The notes under the pieces were generated by a model. It was not told where the DNA came from. It was given only the letters and a program-made list of their open reading frames with translations, and searched no databases. 8,398 nt of DNA from an uncultured Collinsella sp. (GTDB lineage: Bacteria; Actinomycetota; Coriobacteriia; Coriobacteriales; Coriobacteriaceae). This document shows, in pieces, positions 1-6,850 of the stretch (the stretch's first letter is position 1; each line of letters opens with the position of its first letter). Position numbers and translations under genes: made by a program. The stretch covers positions 1-8,398 of the forward strand of contig UQWG01000064.1 in the NCBI GenBank assembly GCA_900544645.1, given 5' to 3'.

Positions 1-455
1 AAGGTGTAGGTCCTCTTCAGCTCCAGCGACCAGTGGGCGTCGACCAGGTAGGTGTAGGCGGTGCCGTCCTCCAGGGCCTGGAAGGAGTTGCCCACGCCGC
101 GCGGGACGTAGATGGCCCTGCTCGGGTCGAGCGTGCAGGTGAACACCTTGCCGAAGGTCTCGCTGCCCTCGCGCAGGTCGACCCATGCGCCGAACACGCT
201 GCCGCGGGCCACCGAGATGAACTTGTCCCAGGGCTCGGCGTGGATGCCGCGGGTGACGCCGCGGCTGTCGTTGTAGGAGATGTTGTTCTGGACGACGCGG
301 AGGTCCGGGATGCCCAGGGCGGTCATCTTGGCGCGCTGCCAGTTCTCCTTGAACCATCCGCGCGAGTCGCCGTGGACGGCGAGGTCGACGACCTTCAGGC
401 CCCCGATGCCGGTCTCGGCGACGGAGAGGTCCTTCTCGAATGCGATGTCTGCCAT
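1..455 (-). CDS. rmlC: dTDP-4-dehydrorhamnose 3,5-epimerase, probably the N-terminal half of a fused RmlC-RmlD protein (partial)
   Basis: The enzyme epimerises C3 and C5 of dTDP-4-keto-6-deoxyglucose in the third step of cytosolic dTDP-L-rhamnose synthesis. The reading frame opens with ATG at 455 and is still open at the left edge, giving 151 visible residues; the C-terminus lies outside. An AGGAG ribosome site sits 10 nt upstream, a slightly long spacing. The cupin signature RGIHAEPWDK (residues 69-78) carries the expected catalytic His72 and a basic Lys78. DLREGSETFGKVF (93-105), VPRGVGNSFQAL (117-128) and AYTYLVDAHWS (133-143) follow. The usual PxGFAHGF segment of stand-alone RmlC reads PRGVGNSF here, a form I associate with actinobacterial proteins in which RmlC is fused to an RmlD reductase. 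The fusion is therefore inferred, and the reductase half would be beyond the window. It is the last visible gene of the minus-strand rml series, 123 bp after rmlB. Confidence 0.88.
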   Translation of the reverse strand, partial: MADIAFEKDLSVAETGIGGLKVVDLAVHGDSRGWFKENWQRAKMTALGIPDLRVVQNNISYNDSRGVTRGIHAEPWDKFISVARGSVFGAWVDLREGSETFGKVFTCTLDPSRAIYVPRGVGNSFQALEDGTAYTYLVDAHWSLELKRTYT

Positions 456-491
456 GTGGGAAAAGCTCCTATCGAAGAGGTTGTATAACCG

Positions 492-552
492 GGGGCGCCC
501 GCGCGGGGACGCAGGATCATCCCCATGCCCTGCGGCCCCGCGCGGGCGCCCC
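492..552 (-). other. Long GC-rich hairpin between rmlB and rmlC
   Basis: Arms 492-508 and 536-552 are perfect 17-bp reverse complements. After one mismatch (509/535) the stem continues for six more pairs (510-515 with 529-534), leaving a 13-nt loop at 516-528. In the minus-strand transcript it begins 26 nt after the rmlB stop codon and ends 36 nt before the rmlC start codon. No U-tract follows (the sequence continues CCGGUUAUAC), so it does not look like an ordinary intrinsic terminator. It could protect or process the rmlB mRNA end, or attenuate expression of rmlC(-D); the role is inferred. Confidence 0.75.
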
Positions 553-578
553 GCGGTGCGGTTCGCCGGGATGCGGTC

Positions 579-1598
<1,020 letters not shown>

Positions 1599-1673
1599 GA
1601 AAATCCAATCTGAAGCATGTACAGCTTCTTTAGTATGCCGCAGGAAGTGATGCCGCGACACTATTCAACAAAA

Positions 1674-2648
1674 CTATCGGACATTTCGGCACGCGATAAG
1701 AGCCATAACCTTCGCAGAATTACTTCCCCTACAAAACGCCTCCGGAATGCAGTCTTTGTCGTACCGGAAGACCGAATTCCCAGTTTTATCGCGTAAGTAC
1801 TTATAGAAGAAGTCCTCCCAGCTTTTAAACTTCTCACTGTCTGCAAACGCTTCCGGCTCTTGCAGAACTGCTTTGGCATCTAGCCCTGAAATTACGCCGG
1901 AGCTCAGCAGAAGCCATTCGAACGACTCGGGAAGACAAACCGTAACAGTATCGCGGTGAATGTCTTGCAGCTTAAGGACGCGGTCCGCATAGCACCCAAA
2001 TGCCGCCCCGTCCGCGACAACAAACACGCGATCGTCGAGATGCTGATCCAACCAGCCCAAAATCGCGCTGTTCGTCATGGCCGAAGTACAGGTAAGCTCA
2101 CTGTCAGCAAAATGCCGTTTAAAGAACTGGAAACCAGACTTACTGTCCTCGCATAGAAGGATAGAAAAGTCCTGTTTTGGCGCCGACCGGGAAATAGCAT
2201 AACGATGATTCCCGCGATCTTGATAAACAGGGACGAAAGAATGGTATTTTCCGCTCGTCTTAATCTTGTAAATCTCATCCACGCTATACGGAAGATTGGG
2301 GAAATCAGCCCTTGAGATCAGCACGAAATAATTCGAGGAATACAGCACATGATGGGCAAACTCATCAGAATGGATCTCTTTTAAGCCCTCATCGACAAAT
2401 ACAATCGAGTCATGAACGGACGAAAGCTGGTTTCGCCAATCATAATCGGTCAAGGCGACACAGGGACAATCGCATTGCAAGGAAACGCCCGACTGCTCGC
2501 CCGTTCGCATGTAGTCTGCGACCATGTCAAACAGCGTCGTCTTACCCGTGCCGCTATCGCCACGCACAATAGTGATGTTCCGCTTGATGGTAAATGTGTA
2601 CTTGGTTCCCCTACGGCGGGAAATCTTAACAAGATGCGAACCGTTCAT
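1674..2648 (-). CDS. Small P-loop ATPase with a possible Toprim-like C-terminal half, partner of the DUF4869-like protein
   Basis: A 324-aa protein of unknown function. The Walker A motif GDSGTGKT is at residues 30-37, and a Walker B-like IVFVDE at 82-87 carries acidic D86/E87. YFVLISRAD at 107-115 resembles the strand carrying a sensor residue. After KTSGKYH (130-136), the second half has a hydrophobic strand ending in acidic residues (FSILLCED, 161-168; E167, D168) and another ending VFVVADGAAFG (208-218; D213), then CLPESFEWLLL. That order of Glu then Asp after beta strands recalls a Toprim nuclease fold as in OLD-family proteins, but this is a tentative reading by eye. I recall similar proteins in gut Firmicutes beside DUF4869 genes, sometimes misnamed translation initiation factor 2. 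ATG 2648 is preferred over GTG 2657 because AGGTG lies 6 nt upstream and overlaps the stop of the previous gene. There is no signal peptide or membrane segment, so it is probably cytosolic. Confidence 0.75.
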   Translation of the reverse strand: MNGSHLVKISRRRGTKYTFTIKRNITIVRGDSGTGKTTLFDMVADYMRTGEQSGVSLQCDCPCVALTDYDWRNQLSSVHDSIVFVDEGLKEIHSDEFAHHVLYSSNYFVLISRADFPNLPYSVDEIYKIKTSGKYHSFVPVYQDRGNHRYAISRSAPKQDFSILLCEDSKSGFQFFKRHFADSELTCTSAMTNSAILGWLDQHLDDRVFVVADGAAFGCYADRVLKLQDIHRDTVTVCLPESFEWLLLSSGVISGLDAKAVLQEPEAFADSEKFKSWEDFFYKYLRDKTGNSVFRYDKDCIPEAFCRGSNSAKVMALIACRNVR

Positions 2649-2654
2649 AAGCAG

Positions 2655-2659
2655 CACCT
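2655..2659 (-). promoter_or_regulatory. Ribosome binding site overlapping the upstream stop codon
   Basis: AGGTG lies 6 nt before ATG 2648, and its first two bases are the last two of the TAG stop (2660-2658) of the DUF4869-like gene. This decides the ATPase start over GTG 2657 and implies that the two genes are translationally coupled. Confidence 0.6.
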
Positions 2660-3095
2660 ACAGATACGGAATCGACTCGTGAATCAATTCGGCCATGTTA
2701 TGAACGATTCGGCCGCTGTTCACGACTTTGATTTTAAAATCCTCGCGGCCAAAGTCCATCACATGATAGAGATTCACAACGAGCTTGCGGTCTTTCGCCA
2801 TGTCGAGAATCCACTTGGCACAGTTGTCACCACAGGTAGAAGCGTTAAAAATATGCTTACGATCAAATCTCATAAGCAGCAGCGTTTTCACGCCACCAGA
2901 AAGCTGGAGTGGGGAGATGGATCCAAGCACAGGGCTTTCGATGACGTTTTCGGAGACAACAACCGATCGATCGACATCTTTAATTATCGAGACTGCATAG
3001 GGATCCGTAATCCAAGAAGACCGGTAAGAGTTTTTGAAATATGTCGCTGTGTTGTAAATCGCTTCTGGCATATCGCCAAAGTAGACGCTTAACAC
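2658..3095 (-). CDS. DUF4869-like conserved protein
   Basis: A 145-aa protein that I recognise, from memory of the family pattern, as DUF4869; its function is unknown. Recognisable segments are the N-terminal LSVYFGDM, SSWITDPYAVSIIKDVD, ESPVLGSISPLQLSGGVKTLLLM, FNASTCGDNCAKWIL and a C-terminal VNSGRIVHNMAELI. No signal peptide or transmembrane segment is visible. Two cysteines in STCGDNCAKW are the most motif-like residues, but no catalytic role can be assigned. I chose GTG 3095 because it gives MLSVYFGDM, the expected N-terminus, and GGGAG (3105-3101) lies 5 nt upstream; TTG 3107 and GTG 3101 are in-frame alternatives that would place the ribosome site inside the gene. Its stop codon is followed directly by the ATPase gene, with the ATPase ribosome site overlapping the stop. 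The pair therefore forms one transcriptional unit, and base composition is lower in GC than in rmlA and rmlB on either side. Confidence 0.8.
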   Translation of the reverse strand: MLSVYFGDMPEAIYNTATYFKNSYRSSWITDPYAVSIIKDVDRSVVVSENVIESPVLGSISPLQLSGGVKTLLLMRFDRKHIFNASTCGDNCAKWILDMAKDRKLVVNLYHVMDFGREDFKIKVVNSGRIVHNMAELIHESIPYL

Positions 3096-3144
3096 ATCCA
3101 CTCCCAATCATATTGTCTTTATGGTCAACGTAATCATAACGAAA

Positions 3145-3170
3145 GGGGCCACCAGATAAACGGTGACCCC
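3145..3170 (-). terminator. Probable intrinsic terminator after rmlA
   Basis: In the minus-strand transcript GGGGUCACC (3170-3162) pairs with GGUGGCCCC (3153-3145), a 9-bp stem with one G-U pair that can add an A-U pair at its base. The loop is 8 nt and the stem is followed by a short U-rich run (UUUCGUU). It lies 20 nt after the rmlA stop and 50 nt before the DUF4869-like start. The weak U-tract suggests partial rather than complete termination. Confidence 0.55.
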
Positions 3171-3190
3171 TGAAAGAAAACAAGCTTGCG

Positions 3191-4090
3191 CTAGTACTCG
3201 CGCGGGCTGTTGACGATCTCGCCGGCGGCGACCTTCTTCAGGTGCTGGCCGTAGACCGACTTGCCGTAGGCCTTGGCGGCCTCCTCCAGCTCGGCGGTCG
3301 TGATCCAGCCGTTCTCCCAGGCGATCTCCTCGGGGACCGAGACCGGCAGGTCCTGGGAGTGCTCCACGGCGCGGACGAACTCCGCGGCCTCGTGCAGGCT
3401 CTCCATGGTGCCGGTGTCCAGCCACGCGTAGCCGCGGCCGAGGGTGACCACGGACAGCGTCCCCTCCTCCAGGTACATCTGGTTGAGCGTGGTGATCTCC
3501 AGCTCGCCGCGGGCCGACGGCTTAACCTCATGCGCCTTGGCGGCCACGTCGCCCGGGTAGAAGTACAGGCCGGTGACGGCGTAGGAGCTCTTGGGCTCGG
3601 CTGGCTTCTCCTCGATGGACACGGCCCTCCCCTCGCGGTCGAACTCCACGACGCCGAAGCGCTCGGGGTCGTCCACGTGGTAGCCGAAGACCGTGGCGCG
3701 GCCCGACTCTGCGTTCTGCACTGCGCGCGTCAGGTGGCGCGAAAGGCCGTTGCCGTAGAAGATGTTGTCGCCGAGCACCAGCGCGCACGGCTCGCCGGCG
3801 ATGAAGTCCTCGCCGATGGTGAAGGCCTGGGCCAGGCCGTCGGGCGAGGGCTGTTCGGCGTAGGAGAGGTTCACGCCGTAGCGCGAGCCGTCCCCGAGCA
3901 GGCGCTCGAAGTTGGGGAGGTCCGTCGGCGTGGAGATGACCAGGATGTCCCGGATTCCCGCCAGCATGAGGGTGGACAGCGGGTAGTAGATCATGGGCTT
4001 GTCGTAGACCGGCAGCAGCTGCTTGGAGGTCACGAGCGTGAGCGGGTATAGGCGGGTGCCGGACCCGCCGGCGAGGATGATGCCTTTCAT
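3191..4090 (-). CDS. rmlA: Glucose-1-phosphate thymidylyltransferase
   Basis: A 299-aa nucleotidyltransferase that joins glucose-1-phosphate to dTTP to give dTDP-glucose, the committed first step of dTDP-rhamnose synthesis in the cytosol; in this family the end product usually inhibits the enzyme. The nucleotide-binding signature GGSGTRLYP begins at residue 8, SKQLLPVYDKPMIYYP spans 22-37 and the metal-binding LGDNIFYG 106-113 (D108). EKPAEPKSSYAVTGLYFY and the late RGYAWLDTGT segment are also characteristic. Length is normal. ATG 4090 is chosen because AGAGGA lies 5 nt upstream and MKGIILAGGSGT is the family's usual N-terminus; the in-frame start at 4111 would add seven residues and cover the ribosome site. 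It is the first rml gene on this strand and diverges from the glycosyltransferase. A hairpin follows its stop, so read-through to rmlB may be limited. Confidence 0.96.
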   Translation of the reverse strand: MKGIILAGGSGTRLYPLTLVTSKQLLPVYDKPMIYYPLSTLMLAGIRDILVISTPTDLPNFERLLGDGSRYGVNLSYAEQPSPDGLAQAFTIGEDFIAGEPCALVLGDNIFYGNGLSRHLTRAVQNAESGRATVFGYHVDDPERFGVVEFDREGRAVSIEEKPAEPKSSYAVTGLYFYPGDVAAKAHEVKPSARGELEITTLNQMYLEEGTLSVVTLGRGYAWLDTGTMESLHEAAEFVRAVEHSQDLPVSVPEEIAWENGWITTAELEEAAKAYGKSVYGQHLKKVAAGEIVNSPREY

Positions 4091-4101
4091 AAAAATCCTC
4101 T

Positions 4102-4114
4102 CGATTGACAATCG
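4102..4114. repeat. 13-bp palindrome upstream of rmlA
   Basis: CGATTG (4102-4107) and CAATCG (4109-4114) are perfect inverted repeats around one central base, immediately upstream of the rmlA ribosome site. It could be an operator or a small leader structure. A plus-strand TTGACA (4105-4110) lies inside it, but I see no good -10 element at the right distance. Confidence 0.35.
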
Positions 4115-4154
4115 TTGAGCAAAAGCCGCTGATTACAGATGCATAGTTAATTAA

Positions 4155-4160
4155 ATTATA
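4155..4160 (-). promoter_or_regulatory. Possible -10 box of the rmlA promoter
   Basis: A perfect TATAAT on the minus strand lies 64 bp upstream of the rmlA start codon, within an AT-rich stretch between two divergent genes. No convincing -35 hexamer stands 16-18 bp further upstream, so the assignment rests on the -10 match and its position. The leader would be roughly 55-60 nt. Confidence 0.4.
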
Positions 4161-4203
4161 CGCACCGGCAGCAACCTCCCCGTCATCTTATTTAAATCGG
4201 ACA

Positions 4204-4227
4204 GCAGAAACACGCAACTCTTTCTGC
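4204..4227. repeat. Inverted repeat in the glycosyltransferase leader
   Basis: GCAGAAA (4204-4210) and TTTCTGC (4221-4227) are perfect 7-bp inverted repeats separated by 10 nt, ending 9 bp before the GAGG ribosome site of the glycosyltransferase gene. It may be an operator or a leader hairpin; a chance occurrence is also possible. Confidence 0.3.
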
Positions 4228-4246
4228 ATTTCTAGCGAGGCAACAA

Positions 4247-6718
4247 ATGAAAAAGTACAATGAGCAGTGTCCAACAAACGAAAGGCAAACAATGCGAGTC
4301 GAAACAACCGGAGTATGCAGAGGAAACTGGAAAATCTACCAGCAGCTTAAGATTGAAGGCATCCATAAAGGCTCCAGCGTAACAGCCCAGGCGGCTACAG
4401 ACGATAACCGCCGCTCACCTTTATCCCTCCTAAAATTCCGGGGCAATAGTTGCGACTCGAACTCATACGTCCTTGTAGTCCCCGATCCCGATGCTCGCAC
4501 CATCAAAATTGAGTTTAGCGAAATCGGCCAAGACGGTCGCACCCTGAGCAGCGACTCCCTTTCGCTAAATTGCAAGAACATCAAATGGGAATCGCGCCTT
4601 AACTACAAAATTAAACCTGACATGTGCAGCAAACTCCGAAACTACGATGACGTTTCAGAGTTTGACATGGCAACGATTGATTTCTGGCAGTGCATCGAAG
4701 ATTCAAGCGACTATATCCTTAGGTGCACGGTGAGAACTCCTTATCGTAGCGACTCGCAAATCAAACTTCGTTGTTTCGATCGAACCCTTAATGAAGTTAA
4801 TTTGAGCATCGTCAATTTCGGTTCGAATGTAACAAGCGTTGGATTTACGTCTGAGAAAAAGCAGCTTGAAACGCAGCTCTCAATTCGAATGCCAAAGGCG
4901 TTCGATCGTTACTACTTTGTTATTGACGATCAAAATCACCCATCATTCAGTGCATTTGACTGCTTAACACCCGATAAGTTAGGCTTGCTTCTTGAGGAGA
5001 CCAACTTTCTCTTTACCCATGCTCAGTTTGACCCTGAATACCCCGAATGGTTTACGGAGCATAAGGCAACCATCGGCGCTCTGGAAAAGCAGAGAAAAAT
5101 CGTCTTCAACAGCGCTCCGAAGTTCAGCATTATTGTCCCCCTTTACAACACACCCATTTCGTTCTTTAACGATATGACCGAATCCGTAAAAAACCAGTCT
5201 TATGCAAACTGGGAGCTCATCCTAGTTAATGCAAGTCCTGACAATCAGGAACTAAAGGCTCGCGTTGAGCAGGAGACGGCCCACGACAACAGAATTAAAT
5301 CAATTAACCTTACCGATAATAAGGGCATTTCCGAAAATACAAACGCCGGCGTTGCCATCGCTTCGGGTGATTTCGTTAGCTTCTTTGACCATGACGATAT
5401 TCTTGAACCGGACTTGTTGTTCTCATATGCCGAGGCAATTGAAAACAATGATGACGTCGATCTTCTATATTGTGATGAAGATAAACTCATGCCTGATGGA
5501 AAGCTAGCGCAGCCGTTCTTTAAGCCGGATTTCAATATCGATCTGCTCAGAAACAATAACTATATCTGCCATATGCTTACCATCCGTAAGTCTCTGCTTG
5601 ACACTCTAGAACCGAACACGAAAGAGTTCGATGGAGCGCAGGATCATAATCTGACTCTCCGCGCCGTGGAAAAGGCAAGGAAAGTTCATCATGTTCCAAA
5701 GGTTCTATATCACTGGCGCCTAAGCGAGACCTCCACCGCAGCAAATGCCGATAGCAAGCCGTATGCCACTATCGCAGGTATCAAAGCGGTCCAGAGTCAT
5801 TTGGACAGGCTTGGGCTCAATGCAAAGGTCGAACAAGCGCGTCGTCCCTTTACATATAAAGTAACCTACGCTGTGCCAGATTCCCATCCACTCGTGTCAA
5901 TTATCATTCCAACTAAAGACCACGCCGACATTCTGGACAACTGCATTAAGTCAATTGTTGAGAAATCAACGTACGATAATTACGAGCTTGTCATAATCGA
6001 AAACAACAGCACAGAAAAGGCGACGTTCGATTATTACGATAAGTTGCAAGCAAAATATCCTGACATCGTTCGTCTTGTAACTTGGGAACACGAATTCAAT
6101 TTCTCCAAGCTCATGAACTTTGGCGTTGCTCACGCCAAGGGCGACTATCTCTTGCTATTGAATAACGATACTGAGGTAATTACGCCCAATTGGATTGAGA
6201 TAATGCTTGGCATCTGTGCACGTGAGGATGTTGGCGCAGTTGGTGCAAAACTCTACTATCCCGACAACACCATTCAGCACGCGGGCTTATGCGTCACTGG
6301 CGGCGTGGCTGGACATCTTTGCCAAAGCATGCCAAAGGATAACTGGGGCTACTTTGCACTCAACGATGCGCAACAAGACTTCAGCGCCGTCACTGCAGCT
6401 TGCATAATGACCAAGCGTAGCGAATATGAGAAAGTCGGAGGTTTCACGGAAGAGCTTCAAGTTGCATTTAATGACGTTGACTTTTGCTTAAAGCTACGCG
6501 AGATCAACGACCTGATCGTATACACACCCGAAGTCGAGCTCTATCACTACGAGTCGATTTCTAGAGGCGTTGAAAACAATACGGAGAAGCAGATTCGCTT
6601 CCACAAAGAGGTCGCATACATGAATTATCGCTGGGCTAAGCATTACATCGAAGGCGATCCCTATATGAATCCAAACTTCACCGTTGGGGAACCCGCGAAT
6701 CGTTATTATCATTTATAA
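4247..6718 (+). CDS. Tandem-domain family 2 glycosyltransferase
   Basis: An 823-aa protein with two GT-A family 2 domains, probably cytosolic and adding sugars to a lipid-linked wall or capsule polysaccharide. Residues 1 to about 285 are a divergent, probably beta-rich region that I cannot name. The first GT2 domain starts at KFSIIVPLYN (292-301), with the metal-binding acidic motif FFDHDD at 379-384 followed by LLYCDEDKLM. The second starts at LVSIIIPTKD (549-558), with LLNNDTE near 637-643 standing in for DxD, then NDVDFCLKLRE from about 742 and YHYESISRG from 766. The last motifs are typical of rhamnosyltransferase-like and O-antigen/capsule GT2 enzymes. The divergent rmlA makes a rhamnosyl donor plausible, but the substrate is not shown. 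ATG 4247 has GAGG 6 nt upstream. No transmembrane helix is visible. GC content is lower than in the rml genes, consistent with exchange of glycosyltransferases at this locus. Confidence 0.9.
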   Translation: MKKYNEQCPTNERQTMRVETTGVCRGNWKIYQQLKIEGIHKGSSVTAQAATDDNRRSPLSLLKFRGNSCDSNSYVLVVPDPDARTIKIEFSEIGQDGRTLSSDSLSLNCKNIKWESRLNYKIKPDMCSKLRNYDDVSEFDMATIDFWQCIEDSSDYILRCTVRTPYRSDSQIKLRCFDRTLNEVNLSIVNFGSNVTSVGFTSEKKQLETQLSIRMPKAFDRYYFVIDDQNHPSFSAFDCLTPDKLGLLLEETNFLFTHAQFDPEYPEWFTEHKATIGALEKQRKIVFNSAPKFSIIVPLYNTPISFFNDMTESVKNQSYANWELILVNASPDNQELKARVEQETAHDNRIKSINLTDNKGISENTNAGVAIASGDFVSFFDHDDILEPDLLFSYAEAIENNDDVDLLYCDEDKLMPDGKLAQPFFKPDFNIDLLRNNNYICHMLTIRKSLLDTLEPNTKEFDGAQDHNLTLRAVEKARKVHHVPKVLYHWRLSETSTAANADSKPYATIAGIKAVQSHLDRLGLNAKVEQARRPFTYKVTYAVPDSHPLVSIIIPTKDHADILDNCIKSIVEKSTYDNYELVIIENNSTEKATFDYYDKLQAKYPDIVRLVTWEHEFNFSKLMNFGVAHAKGDYLLLLNNDTEVITPNWIEIMLGICAREDVGAVGAKLYYPDNTIQHAGLCVTGGVAGHLCQSMPKDNWGYFALNDAQQDFSAVTAACIMTKRSEYEKVGGFTEELQVAFNDVDFCLKLREINDLIVYTPEVELYHYESISRGVENNTEKQIRFHKEVAYMNYRWAKHYIEGDPYMNPNFTVGEPANRYYHL

Positions 6719-6775
6719 GAAGTTGGCGTTTCTTCTCTTATTCAATCAGGACAAATTAACGTTTGCCTAAGCTAG

Positions 6776-6811
6776 ATAGGGGAATCGAGGATTAACCCTC
6801 GATTCCCCTAT
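6776..6811. terminator. Hairpin between convergent genes, probable bidirectional terminator
   Basis: A perfect 15-bp stem (6776-6790 with 6797-6811) has a 6-nt loop. It lies 57 bp after the glycosyltransferase stop and 39 bp beyond the wall-protein stop on the opposite strand. Neither side carries a strong T-run, so efficiency is uncertain, but the position between convergent genes fits a shared terminator. Confidence 0.7.
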
Positions 6812-6850
6812 TGTGATAAGTTGTCCTCCACTCGACAGTCAGAGAGCATC

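Noticed and set aside
1599..1661. Longer rmlB start at 1661
   Set aside because: The extra 21 residues are not part of the RmlB family's N-terminus; MSEIFEPKNIIVTGG from ATG 1598 fits.
2412..3092. 226-aa plus-strand open frame opposite the DUF4869-like and ATPase genes
   Set aside because: It spans both minus-strand genes across their junction, has no recognisable motif, and the minus-strand products show family motifs and good ribosome sites.
1599..3190. Transposon or integrase-mediated insertion of the DUF4869/ATPase module
   Set aside because: No transposase, integrase, terminal inverted repeats or convincing target-site duplication is visible at the borders; only a 6-nt GATTGG is shared by the two flanks, which is not meaningful.
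4105..4133. Plus-strand promoter from TTGACA at 4105 for the glycosyltransferase
   Set aside because: The hexamer at the proper spacing (near 4128-4133) is a poor -10 and the TTGACA lies inside a palindrome next to the rmlA ribosome site, so the match may be incidental.
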